From NCBI GenBank assembly GCA_002127415.1, contig MWJR01000096.1, positions 1 to 17,346 of the forward strand: a stretch of 17,346 bases of DNA, in the 5' to 3' direction. The first letter of the stretch is position 1; every line of letters begins with the position of its first letter. Below are positions 1-6,565 of the stretch, in pieces. The notes below the pieces were generated by a model. The model had not been told where the DNA came from. It saw nothing but the letters and a program-made list of their open reading frames with translations, and did not search any database. This stretch comes from Calditrichaeota bacterium AABM5.125.24 (GTDB taxonomy: Bacteria > Electryoneota > AABM5-125-24 > Hatepunaeales > Hatepunaeaceae). The position numbers and the translations under genes are program-made.

Positions 1-99
1 GCCCGCCGTCACACGCCCTCGTGTGACGGAAAAACAATGACTTAACTGGCAGACGATGGCGTCTGCCAGCGGGAAATCTTAGTTCTCGGACAGACTGCT
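1..99. repeat. Structured hairpin repeat, copy A
   Basis: Two perfect hairpins stand in tandem. The first is CCGTCACAC (6-14) with GTGTGACGG (21-29) around a 6-nt loop. The second is CTGGCAGACG (46-55) with CGTCTGCCAG (60-69) around the loop ATGG. Neither is followed by a T-run, so they are not simple terminators. Bases 30-97 align over the same length with 14802-14869: both have AAAAACAAT, nine variable bases, a 20-nt hairpin, AAATCTTA and TCGGACAG(A/C)CTG. This is therefore a dispersed repeat, and the window may begin inside a copy. No coding sequence was recognised in it. Confidence 0.7.
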
Positions 100-127
100 T
101 CGCCGGTCCGACAAGTGTCTACAATAA

Positions 128-298
128 AATGCCCTGATTAATAACGCATTGCTGGAACTGAAGGTAGGGCGCGAGGGCCAACAGCTGGGCGAAGACCGTT
201 TTCCCTTGATTTGTGAGGTGGCTCCCGGGTTTGCTTATGGGCCAATATACCCCAAAGATTCAAGCAGCGGACCTCAAATCGAAAAGTTAAAAAAGTAG
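128..298 (+). pseudogene. Gene remnant or very small ORF, unrecognised
   Basis: This is an open frame of 56 codons between an in-frame TAA (125-127) and a TAG (296-298). It has no in-frame ATG. The only plausible start is TTG at 149, which has no Shine-Dalgarno sequence. The amino-acid mix looks coding (for example RFPLICEVAPGFAYGPIYPK), and the end is lysine-rich. An ATG at 129 lies one frame away and hits TGA at once, so a single-base frameshift near 132-136 would restore an ATG-started frame. I read it as the 3' remnant of a decayed gene next to a repeat. I do not recognise the family, and it could also be chance. Confidence 0.35.
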
Positions 299-315
299 GC
301 TTAAATCAAGATAAT
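287..315 (+). promoter_or_regulatory. Candidate sigma-70 promoter for ahcY
   Basis: TTAAAA (287-292) and GATAAT (310-315) are separated by 17 bp. The -10 box matches consensus at 5 of 6 positions and the -35 box at 4 of 6. Transcription would start near 322, giving a leader of about 100 nt before the ahcY start at 425. This rests on motif matching only. Confidence 0.4.
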
Positions 316-367
316 GTCGTAAGTTACGAGCATCTCCACGGAAATCTTCCGGACAGTAGTGAATACA

Positions 368-411
368 GTTAAATCCTGGAGGCTGCACCTGATTGCAGCC
401 CCTTAGCTAAC
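368..411 (+). promoter_or_regulatory. Stem-loop in the ahcY leader
   Basis: GGCTGC (381-386) pairs with GCAGCC (395-400) around an 8-nt loop. An outer GTTA (368-371) can pair with TAAC (408-411). The structure ends just before the ribosome-binding site of ahcY (GAGGA, 415-419), so it could affect translation. The core does not match the SAH riboswitch consensus as I know it. A regulatory role is inference from position. Confidence 0.3.
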
Positions 412-424
412 CTTGAGGAACATA

Positions 425-1681
425 ATGATACCACACGACGTCAACGATTTATCGCTGTCTGACGAGGGGCACCGCCGTGTCCTGTGGGCCGATGCTGATA
501 TGCCGGTTCTGGCTCAGATAAGGGAGCGGTTTGAGAAGGAACGCCCGCTGGAGGGCGTCAGGATGGCAGCCTGCCTGCACGTGACCGCCGAGACAGCCAA
601 TCTGATGCGGACCCTTCGCGCCGGCGGGGCTGAAGTCAGGCTGTGTGCCTCGAATCCCCTCTCGACCCAGGACGACGCGGCTTCGGCCCTGGTCGAACAT
701 TTCGATGTGCCGGTCTTCGCCTGTCACGGTGAGGATAACGATACCTACTACCGGCACATCCACCAGACCATCGAGCACGAGCCGATACTGACGATGGACG
801 ACGGCTGCGACCTGGTGACCACCATAACCCGCGAGCGACAGGATCTGGCCGGAAAGATGCGCGCCGGGATGGAGGAGACCACCACCGGCGTCATCAGGCT
901 CAGAGCGATGTATGCCGATGGTATGCTGCCCTACCCGATGATCGCCGTCAACGATGCCGACACCAAGCATCTGTTCGACAACCGCTACGGAACCGGTCAA
1001 TCCACAGTGGACGGGATCATCCGCGCCACCGATGTGCTTATGGCGGGCAGGAAGGTGGTGGCGGCGGGTTACGGTATGTGCGGCAGGGGCTTTGCCACCC
1101 GTGCGCGAGGGATGGGAGCCCTGGTTGCCGTCACAGAGGTTTCTCCGCTCCGGGCACTTGAGGCGGCGATGGACGGCTTCTATGTGATGTCGATGACCGA
1201 AGCGGCCCGCTGGGGCGACCTGTTCTGCACCCTGACCGGCGACAGGTCGGTCATCCGCCGCGAACACTTCGAACTGATGCGCGATAATGTGTATGTCGCC
1301 AATTCGGGGCACTTCAACGTCGAGATCGATCTGGATGTGCTGGAGGAGATGGCGAAGGAGAAGCGGGTCGGGGTCAGGGCCAATGTTGACCAGTATGTTT
1401 TACCCGACGGAAGGCGCATTAACATCCTTGCTGAAGGAAGGTTGATAAACCTGGCCGCTGCTGAGGGGCATCCGGCCTCGGTAATGGATATGTCGTTTGC
1501 GGTGCAGGCGCTTTCGACCGAATACGCCGTCAAGAACAATCTGACGCTCGGCGTGCATTCGGTGCCGGACGAGATCGACCGCACCGTTGCCGAGCTGAAG
1601 CTGGCAGCGCTCGGCATCACCATCGATAAGCTCACACCCGAGCAGGAGAGGTATCTGGCCAGCTGGCAGGAGGGGACTTGA
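425..1681 (+). CDS. ahcY: Adenosylhomocysteinase (SAH hydrolase), short archaeal/Thermotoga-type
   Basis: The enzyme reversibly splits S-adenosylhomocysteine into adenosine and homocysteine, removing the inhibitory by-product of methyltransferases in the cytosol. The protein has 418 residues. Visible motifs are the N-terminal substrate region (LHVTAETANL, CASNPLSTQDD), the NAD-binding glycine loop GYGMCGRG at residues 215-222, NSGHFNVEID, and the C-terminal ending LTPEQERYLASWQEGT. The Lys/Tyr tail that closes over NAD in most bacterial and eukaryotic homologues is absent, as in archaeal and Thermotoga enzymes. An in-frame TTG at 413 extends the frame, but GAGGA at 415-419 lies five bases before ATG 425, so I chose 425. 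Some archaeal relatives prefer S-inosylhomocysteine, so the exact substrate is open. Three methyltransferase genes lie downstream, but not in the same operon. Confidence 0.93.
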   Translation: MIPHDVNDLSLSDEGHRRVLWADADMPVLAQIRERFEKERPLEGVRMAACLHVTAETANLMRTLRAGGAEVRLCASNPLSTQDDAASALVEHFDVPVFACHGEDNDTYYRHIHQTIEHEPILTMDDGCDLVTTITRERQDLAGKMRAGMEETTTGVIRLRAMYADGMLPYPMIAVNDADTKHLFDNRYGTGQSTVDGIIRATDVLMAGRKVVAAGYGMCGRGFATRARGMGALVAVTEVSPLRALEAAMDGFYVMSMTEAARWGDLFCTLTGDRSVIRREHFELMRDNVYVANSGHFNVEIDLDVLEEMAKEKRVGVRANVDQYVLPDGRRINILAEGRLINLAAAEGHPASVMDMSFAVQALSTEYAVKNNLTLGVHSVPDEIDRTVAELKLAALGITIDKLTPEQERYLASWQEGT

Positions 1682-1683
1682 GC

Positions 1684-1711
1684 GATAAAAGGATGAAGGA
1701 TGAAGGATGAT
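1684..1711 (+). repeat. Heptamer tandem repeat, GGATGAA units
   Basis: Four 7-nt units lie in a row: GATAAAA, GGATGAA, GGATGAA, GGATGAT. The array starts right after the ahcY stop and contains the start codon of the next gene (ATG 1707). The GGATGAAGGATGATG stretch thus supplies both the purine-rich ribosome-binding region and the start. Confidence 0.65.
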
Positions 1712-2432
1712 GCGCGTAGCCGCCGATGACGGCGAAGCCGGCTTCGCGCGGAATGGGGTAACGAACGCTGAACGCCAAACGCCGAACACCGAACGCCTGC
1801 TGGACATCTACCGTCGGCTCTGCAACCGGTTCGGGGCTCAGAGCTGGTGGCCCGGAGAGACCCCATTCGAGGTGGTGGTAGGGGCAATCCTGACCCAGCG
1901 AGCTGCGTGGGTCAACGTGGAACAGGCTATCGGCAACCTCGAACGTGCCGGTGCCTTAGCGCCGGAAGCGATAGCAGCGCTGCCGGTCGAACGACTGGCC
2001 GAGCTGATACGCCCTTCGGGCTACTTCAACCAGAAGGCACAGCGGCTGAAGGCGGTCGCGGCGTATCTGATGGAGCGGTGCGGCGGAGAGCTGGAGAAGT
2101 TGAAAGGGATCCCCACGGGGGCGCTGCGCGGTGAGTTGCTGTCGATTAAGGGTGTCGGCCCCGAGACTGCCGACAGCATCCTGCTCTACGCCCTCGAGCG
2201 TCCGGTCTTCGTCATAGACGCTTACACCAGGCGGGTCTTGAATAGGATCGGCCTCGTGGAGGAGGGGGCGGACTACCGGAAGCTCCAGGCCCTTTTCCAG
2301 GACAACCTGCCGGGTGACACGGCGCTGTTCAACGATTACCACGCCCAGTTTGTGGCTCTGGGCAAGAATTATTGCCGCCAGAAGCCGCTCTGTGAGGAGT
2401 GTCCCCTGAAGGAGGTCTGTCTAGCACGCTGA
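1707..2432 (+). CDS. HhH-GPD DNA glycosylase, endonuclease III-related (MagIII-like)
   Basis: This is a base-excision repair glycosylase that would remove damaged, probably alkylated, bases from DNA. The HhH-GPD fold spans about residues 30-222, with the hairpin loop GVGPETA at 149-155 and the catalytic aspartate D171 in VIDAYTRR. A 4Fe-4S ligand set follows: C223-x5-C229-x2-C232-x5-C238. The lysine used by bifunctional Nth is glutamate here (GVGPETA against GVGRKTA), which fits a monofunctional enzyme such as MagIII. The C-x5-C spacing, rather than C-x6-C, also fits that subfamily. The first 30 or so residues are encoded by repeat DNA. No ATG, GTG or TTG lies between that stretch and the conserved core, so the start is 1707 or 1710 unless a CTG is used. 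The gene follows ahcY after 25 bp. Confidence 0.85.
   Translation: MMRVAADDGEAGFARNGVTNAERQTPNTERLLDIYRRLCNRFGAQSWWPGETPFEVVVGAILTQRAAWVNVEQAIGNLERAGALAPEAIAALPVERLAELIRPSGYFNQKAQRLKAVAAYLMERCGGELEKLKGIPTGALRGELLSIKGVGPETADSILLYALERPVFVIDAYTRRVLNRIGLVEEGADYRKLQALFQDNLPGDTALFNDYHAQFVALGKNYCRQKPLCEECPLKEVCLAR
1732..1747. repeat. 16-bp perfect palindrome inside the coding N-terminus
   Basis: GCGAAGCCGGCTTCGC is a perfect palindrome with no spacer. It lies about nine codons into the glycosylase gene. It resembles the palindrome at 5204-5219, which holds a similar place in another gene. Confidence 0.6.
1764..1798 (+). repeat. Heptamer tandem repeat, AACGCCN units
   Basis: Five contiguous 7-nt units: AACGCTG, AACGCCA, AACGCCG, AACACCG, AACGCCT. 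The array is in the coding region of the glycosylase and encodes its residues 20-30. Because 7 is not a multiple of 3, gain or loss of one unit would shift the frame relative to the upstream start. Confidence 0.7.
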
Positions 2433-2464
2433 AATTTGAGGGCTATAATATAATCAAGGAAGAA

Positions 2465-2686
2465 TTGCTTGCACGAATTACCGTCGATCCGAACATCTGT
2501 TTTGGAAGACCGTGTATTAAAGGTCATCGGGTTTGTGTCGCCCTGATCCTCGATTATCTGGCTGACGGGCTCGATCCGACCCCCCTCATCGACGCCGAGT
2601 TTCCCCTTGAATGGTGGCAGGAGGCGTTTGAATTTGCTCGGCAACCGGAGACGCTTAAAGTCCTGATAAGGATGGTGGGCATTTGA
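2465..2686 (+). CDS. DUF433 family protein (COG2442), orphan antitoxin-like
   Basis: This is a small protein of 73 residues. It carries the DUF433 signature ARITVDPNICFGRPCIKGHR followed by VALILDYLADGLD and the typical FPLE...A..FA end. Members are small helical proteins, many encoded beside a PIN-like DUF5615 toxin and thought to act as antitoxins. No such partner is present here: the next gene is a FemAB-like transferase. I chose TTG 2465 because AAGGAAG (2456-2462) precedes it and because DUF433 proteins usually begin a few residues before the RITVDP motif. The frame is open back to a GTG at 2399 inside the glycosylase gene, but that part lacks family similarity. The gene overlaps the next one as TTGA. 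Confidence 0.8.
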   Translation: MLARITVDPNICFGRPCIKGHRVCVALILDYLADGLDPTPLIDAEFPLEWWQEAFEFARQPETLKVLIRMVGI

Positions 2687-3693
2687 ACGGAAACCATGAA
2701 TCTCCAGCCATCATCAGGCACCGGATCGAGGCCGACCCGGAGGTGGACCTCGAGGCCTGGGAGGAGTTCTGGCCTGGAGCGGTCAATGGGACGATGTTTC
2801 ATTCCCCGCGCTTCCTCTCTTACCATCCACCCGATCGGTTCAATGACCACTACCTGTCCTTCCGTCGCAAGGGAAACCTGGTCGGCATCTTTCCGGCTGT
2901 AGAGCGCGAGGAGGAGGGGGTCAGGTGCTGGGTGTCGCATCCGGGCGCCTCCTTTGCCGGGCCTGCCTGGTCCCCCAGGCTTCATTATCATCACCTCGAA
3001 GACCTGGTTCGAGCCCTGGTCGAATATGCGCGTGATGCCGGCTTCGGGCGTATCCGAATGACCATCCCGCCGGTCATCTACAACCTGCGACCCGAACAGG
3101 CGCTCGAATCCGCCCTCAGACGTCACGGCTTCCAATTGCAGCGGTGGGAACTGACTCAGGCGGTGGAGTTGAACTTCAACCCGGCTGCGCTGCTCGATAC
3201 CTTCGTCAACAAAACCCGCACCGCCTATCGCAAGGCGGTTCTGAATAAGCTCCAGTTTCGGGTGATCGAGGGGCCCTCTTCCGTCGAACTGGACCGCTTC
3301 TGGGAGATACTGGTCGAGAACCGCCGCGGGTTGGGCATTGTCCCAGCACACAGCCGCGAGGAGGTCGAGCGGCTCCATCGACTGGTCCCCGAGAGGCTGA
3401 TGCTGGCGATGGTTGAGTTCGAAGGGCGGATGGTAGCCGTGATCTGGAATTTTCTGTGCAACCGGCAGACAATACTCGAATTCTATATGGCTCATGAGAT
3501 TGAGGTTCAGTCGCTGAAGCCGGTTGCCTTTCTGACCTATCATACAATGCAGTGGGCGCGGGAACGGGGCTACCGCTGGCTCGACTTCGGCATCTCCTCC
3601 ATCCAGGGCGATCCGACCTGGGGGCTGCTCAGGTTCAAGGAGAACTTCGGCTCGCGGCATTTCCTGCGCCTGAGCTACCAGCGCGACCTTTAA
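2683..3693 (+). CDS. FemAB-like / BioF2-like GNAT-fold transferase
   Basis: The 336-residue protein resembles the FemAB-related Acetyltransf_6 (BioF2-like) group. Features include an N-terminal half with FHSPRFLSYHPP and a region reading GIFPAVERE, and a C-terminal GNAT-like half with KTRTAYRKA, MLAMVEFEGRMVAVIWNF, the helix start QSLKPVAFLTYHTMQWARERGYRWLDFG and a late GLLRFKENFGS. FemAB members transfer amino acids to peptidoglycan precursors. Many relatives sit in exopolysaccharide or lipid-modification clusters and have unknown acceptors, so no substrate is assigned. The start TTG 2683 overlaps the DUF433 stop (TTGA), and no other in-frame start precedes the conserved region. It is followed after 10 bp by a radical SAM gene and then a GT-C-like gene, which fits a role in building a cell-surface or lipid-linked molecule. 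Confidence 0.72.
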   Translation: MNGNHESPAIIRHRIEADPEVDLEAWEEFWPGAVNGTMFHSPRFLSYHPPDRFNDHYLSFRRKGNLVGIFPAVEREEEGVRCWVSHPGASFAGPAWSPRLHYHHLEDLVRALVEYARDAGFGRIRMTIPPVIYNLRPEQALESALRRHGFQLQRWELTQAVELNFNPAALLDTFVNKTRTAYRKAVLNKLQFRVIEGPSSVELDRFWEILVENRRGLGIVPAHSREEVERLHRLVPERLMLAMVEFEGRMVAVIWNFLCNRQTILEFYMAHEIEVQSLKPVAFLTYHTMQWARERGYRWLDFGISSIQGDPTWGLLRFKENFGSRHFLRLSYQRDL

Positions 3694-3703
3694 CAGCCTC
3701 ATA

Positions 3704-5164
3704 ATGCGCGTCTGCCTGGCCACGCCGCCGCTGATCACCGATAACCCGCGTGAACCGCTGGCTATGCCGCTGGGAATCGCCTATCTTGGCGCGACATTGG
3801 AACGGGGCGGTTTCGATGTAACGCTGATTGACGGCGCGATGGCCGGACCGGTGACCGGACAGGGCGCGAACCGCTATCTTATCGGTGCTGCACCCGACAG
3901 GCTTGCCGGGCTTATCGCCGCTGACAGGCCCGATCTGGTCGGCCTCTCCTGCCCTTTCACCACACGGTATCGTCTCTTCAGTCAGTGTCTGAAAGCCCTG
4001 CGCGAACGGCTGCCGGGTGTGCCGGTGGTTGTCGGGGGGATTCACCCCACACTCTTTGCACGGCGTATATTGGAACAGGACCACCCCGATGTGGTCGTTC
4101 TTGGCGAGGGGGAGCTGACACTGCTCGAACTGGCCCGTCGCGCCGCCGAGAACGGCACACCCGATCCCGAAGGGCTGGACGGGGTGGCGTGGCTCCGTAA
4201 TGACCGGGTGGTGGTGAGAGAGCGGACAAACTACGTGGAAGATCTCGACACCCTGCCCGAACCGGCCCTTCACCTGCTGCCTGTTGACAAATATCTGGCG
4301 AGGTCAGGGGGCAGGTGGGCATCGCAGTTGCGGAGTGTTCTGCCGGTCCTGACCAGTCGCTCCTGCCCGGGACGGTGTTCCTTCTGCAGCGTTCATGCCC
4401 TGTTCGGGCCAAAGTGGCGGGGGCATTCAGCGGAGCGGGTGCTTGATGAGATTGCCGGGCTGGTCCGGCGATACAATCCATCGCTGATCGCCTTCGAGGA
4501 TGACCGCTTGACCTGGGACCGTGAGCGGCTGCTGAAGATTATGGATGGTATCACTTCACGCCGCATAAAGGTTCGCTGGCACACACCCAACGGGGTGCAC
4601 ATCGACGACCTGGACGAGGGCCTGCTGCGAGCCATGCGAAAGGCCGGCTGCCGGTCGCTGAACCTGGCTATCGAATCCGGCGACCCGGATATCCTCAACC
4701 GGGTCATCGGCAAGAAGGGGACATCCGATCAGGCTCGAGAGGTCGCCTTCGCCTGCCGCGAGCTTGGCATCCGCATCAACGGCTACTTCATAATAGGTAT
4801 GCCCGGCGAGACCGACGAGTCGATCCAGCGAACGCTCGATCTGTGCCTCGAGTTGCCGCTGGACGGACTGGGGATCTTCATCGCAACGCCTTTTCCCGGC
4901 ACCAGGATGTTCGATGAATGCGTCCAGCGGGGCTACATCGACCCGGACCGCTTTTCACAGGAGTTTCTCGAGGCCGGCGACCCGGAGCTGCTGCACAGGC
5001 CGCTGTTCGACACCGGGACAATGTCCCGGCAGAGGCTGCTATGGTGGGAGCGTGAGTTCAAGCGGCAGTTCATCAAGCGACTGTATCGACGCAGGCCGGC
5101 TGTGCGAGTAAAAGCGGTTCTGAGGCGGTGCTTGGGGCTGGCCAGCCGGTTGGCGGGAAGATGA
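3704..5164 (+). CDS. B12-binding domain radical SAM protein
   Basis: The 486-residue protein has the class B layout. A cobalamin-binding-like Rossmann domain spans about residues 1-150 (PLGIAYLGATLERGGFDV, VVVGGIHPTL, VVLGEGELTLLEL). A radical SAM barrel follows, with the iron-sulfur motif C221-x3-C225-x2-C228 (CPGRCSFC). Further barrel features are AFEDDRLTWDRERL, the NLAIESGD strand, INGYFIIGMPGETDESI and a late ATPFPGTRMFDE. The His of the classical base-on DxHxxG motif is not evident, as is common in this group. Relatives include methylases and ring-forming enzymes of lipid, hopanoid and antibiotic pathways. The substrate cannot be read from sequence. There is no clear Shine-Dalgarno before ATG 3704. 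The stop overlaps the next start as ATGA. Confidence 0.88.
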   Translation: MRVCLATPPLITDNPREPLAMPLGIAYLGATLERGGFDVTLIDGAMAGPVTGQGANRYLIGAAPDRLAGLIAADRPDLVGLSCPFTTRYRLFSQCLKALRERLPGVPVVVGGIHPTLFARRILEQDHPDVVVLGEGELTLLELARRAAENGTPDPEGLDGVAWLRNDRVVVRERTNYVEDLDTLPEPALHLLPVDKYLARSGGRWASQLRSVLPVLTSRSCPGRCSFCSVHALFGPKWRGHSAERVLDEIAGLVRRYNPSLIAFEDDRLTWDRERLLKIMDGITSRRIKVRWHTPNGVHIDDLDEGLLRAMRKAGCRSLNLAIESGDPDILNRVIGKKGTSDQAREVAFACRELGIRINGYFIIGMPGETDESIQRTLDLCLELPLDGLGIFIATPFPGTRMFDECVQRGYIDPDRFSQEFLEAGDPELLHRPLFDTGTMSRQRLLWWEREFKRQFIKRLYRRRPAVRVKAVLRRCLGLASRLAGR

Positions 5165-6399
5165 CCCCCAAACCGCAAGAAGGTGCTGTCAGGAGTGCTG
5201 TTGCCCCGAAGCTTCGGGGTGACGGCAATATCACGAAACTGCTCCTTGGGCTGTTCCTGGCTGGAGGGCTCCTGCGTCTGGCGCTGGTAGTCCTAACGCC
5301 GCCATACCCGGATGAGGGTATCATCCCAGGCTACAACGACGAGCCGCTTCATCTTCAGTATGTAATCCATATCGCATCTGGCGAGGGCTGGCCGATCTGG
5401 CAGCCTTCATCAGGCGACCCTCGCGATCTCACCGACGAATACGTGCAGCCCCCTCTCTATTATGCGCTGGCGTCGTCAATATATCATCTGGCCGAAATCA
5501 TCCGCAGCGGTTGGGGGATGTATGGTGCACGGCTGTTATCACTCTTCTTCGGGCTGGTTGCAGGGCTGTTCGTTTACCGAACGGCTCTGCTCTGGGCGGG
5601 AGGTGTGCGTATAGCTGCAGGCGCACTGGCGGCACTGATGCTGGCGCCCAACGCGGTGGTCTTCACGACATTGGTGACCAACGATTCGCTGCTGGTCTGC
5701 CTCTCGGCGATGGTAATTTACAGCATTCTGGTATGTCGGAGTGGTCGGGGCGGCGTGGCGAGAAGGGTGCTGACCGGGATGTTCCTGGCGGCGGCAGTAT
5801 GGACGAAGATGTCGGGGCTGTTGCTGTTCCCGCTGGCATGGTTCGCCGGGTCAGTCGATATGCCGCGCACAGAACGATGGCTGGCGAGGGGGACAGTGCT
5901 GGCAGTGGCGATGGCTATGGTTATGCCGCTGTTCGCCTGGAACCTGGCGCACTACGGAAGGGTGGTCCCGCTGGCGTCGGGCTATTCACCTGAAGAGGTG
6001 ATCGGTGTGGCTGGCGGGGCGGTCTATCACCCTCTGGCGGCGGTAAAATACTGGCTTCGCTCGGCGGCGATGCCGTTTGATACGGTCTGGGGTTCGATCC
6101 TTGAGAAGGCTGTTTCAATCGTATGGGTGATGCTCTGGGGTGGCTTGACCTTTATCGGCGGTTACCTTCTGATCGGCAGACGGTCGATAGGGGGTATATT
6201 CATCGCAGCTATTCTTATGGTAGCAGCCGGGTTTATATGGCATAATATCGAGCTGTTCCAGGTTGAATTCCGCCTTTTCGCACCGGCATTCCCGGCGATG
6301 GCTGTGGCTGCTGCCTGGGGTGCCAGAGCAATCCGGCTCTCCCCATTCTCTCAGGCGGTCTTATGGGTTCTGCCGCTCATCCTGCTTCCTCTGTATTGA
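5161..6399 (+). CDS. Polytopic membrane protein, GT-C glycosyltransferase-like
   Basis: The protein has 412 residues and about eight to ten hydrophobic segments, beginning near residue 25 (KLLLGLFLAGGLLRLALVVL). The first loop carries the acidic pair DEPLHLQYV and later EYVQPPLYYAL, typical of GT-C enzymes of the ArnT/PMT type. These move sugars from lipid carriers at the outer face of the inner membrane. I chose ATG 5161 because it overlaps the radical SAM stop as ATGA and follows GGCGGGAAG. The frame is open back to an ATG at 5128, but that lies inside the previous gene. Residues 13-22 are encoded over a 16-bp palindrome (5204-5219). At 412 residues it is short for GT-C families, and it ends in a hydrophobic segment just before a repeat array, so a lost C-terminus is possible. 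Confidence 0.72.
   Translation: MTPKPQEGAVRSAVAPKLRGDGNITKLLLGLFLAGGLLRLALVVLTPPYPDEGIIPGYNDEPLHLQYVIHIASGEGWPIWQPSSGDPRDLTDEYVQPPLYYALASSIYHLAEIIRSGWGMYGARLLSLFFGLVAGLFVYRTALLWAGGVRIAAGALAALMLAPNAVVFTTLVTNDSLLVCLSAMVIYSILVCRSGRGGVARRVLTGMFLAAAVWTKMSGLLLFPLAWFAGSVDMPRTERWLARGTVLAVAMAMVMPLFAWNLAHYGRVVPLASGYSPEEVIGVAGGAVYHPLAAVKYWLRSAAMPFDTVWGSILEKAVSIVWVMLWGGLTFIGGYLLIGRRSIGGIFIAAILMVAAGFIWHNIELFQVEFRLFAPAFPAMAVAAAWGARAIRLSPFSQAVLWVLPLILLPLY
5204..5219. repeat. 16-bp perfect palindrome inside the coding N-terminus
   Basis: CCCCGAAGCTTCGGGG is a perfect palindrome within codons 15-20 of the GT-C-like gene and is followed by GTGACGG. It shares the GAAGC core with the palindrome at 1732-1747. 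No in-frame ATG, GTG or TTG follows it before the first membrane segment, so it is translated. Confidence 0.6.
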
Positions 6400-6413
6400 A
6401 TTCCAAGATTGTC

Positions 6414-6448
6414 AATTGTTAATCGACAATCGGCAATCGGCAATCGAT
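6414..6448 (+). repeat. Heptamer tandem repeat, AATCGGC units
   Basis: Five contiguous 7-nt units: AATTGTT, AATCGAC, AATCGGC, AATCGGC, AATCGAT. The array starts 14 bp after the GT-C-like stop and ends 5 bp before the -35 box of the gltA promoter. Confidence 0.7.
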
Positions 6449-6453
6449 TTCCC

Positions 6454-6482
6454 TTGACTTTAGGTCTCATTTGGTGTAATAT
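6454..6482 (+). promoter_or_regulatory. Sigma-70 promoter for citrate synthase
   Basis: TTGACT (6454-6459), a 17-bp spacer, then TAATAT (6477-6482). The -35 box matches consensus at 5 of 6 positions. It is the best candidate upstream of gltA and would give a leader of about 185 nt carrying the REP-like palindrome at 6501-6565. The -10 surroundings (TAATATATTTCACAA) resemble those of the promoter at 17028 (TAATATTCACAA). Confidence 0.6.
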
Positions 6483-6500
6483 ATTTCACAAATACAATTG

Positions 6501-6565
6501 TGTCGTTGCGAGGCGCGCAGCGCCGAAGCAACCTTAAAGATTGCTTCACTTCGTTCGCAATGACA
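6501..6565. repeat. REP/MITE-like palindrome (TGTCATTGC type)
   Basis: The ends TGTCGTTGC (6501-6509) and GCAATGACA (6557-6565) are inverted with one mismatch. Inner parts GAAGCAAC and GATTGCTTC continue the symmetry. The sequence belongs to the widespread family with consensus near CGTCATTGCGAGCGAAGC. A second copy is at 9346-9423. It lies between the gltA promoter and gene, so it should be transcribed as a hairpin. Confidence 0.75.

Noticed and set aside
1..70. CRISPR-like or tRNA structure from the two tandem hairpins
   Set aside because: The stems differ in sequence, there is no repeat-spacer period, and no cloverleaf can be drawn.
361..424. SAH riboswitch upstream of ahcY
   Set aside because: A hairpin is present in the expected place, but the conserved GAGGAGCG...UGC core and the matching downstream pseudoknot bases are not visible.
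449..1312. Long minus-strand ORF of 287 codons opposite ahcY
   Set aside because: It is a shadow of the ahcY codon pattern, rich in H, R, G and P, with no family motif.
2554..3738. Minus-strand ORF of 394 codons opposite the FemAB-like gene
   Set aside because: The plus-strand frame has clear family motifs and coupled neighbours; the antisense frame has none.
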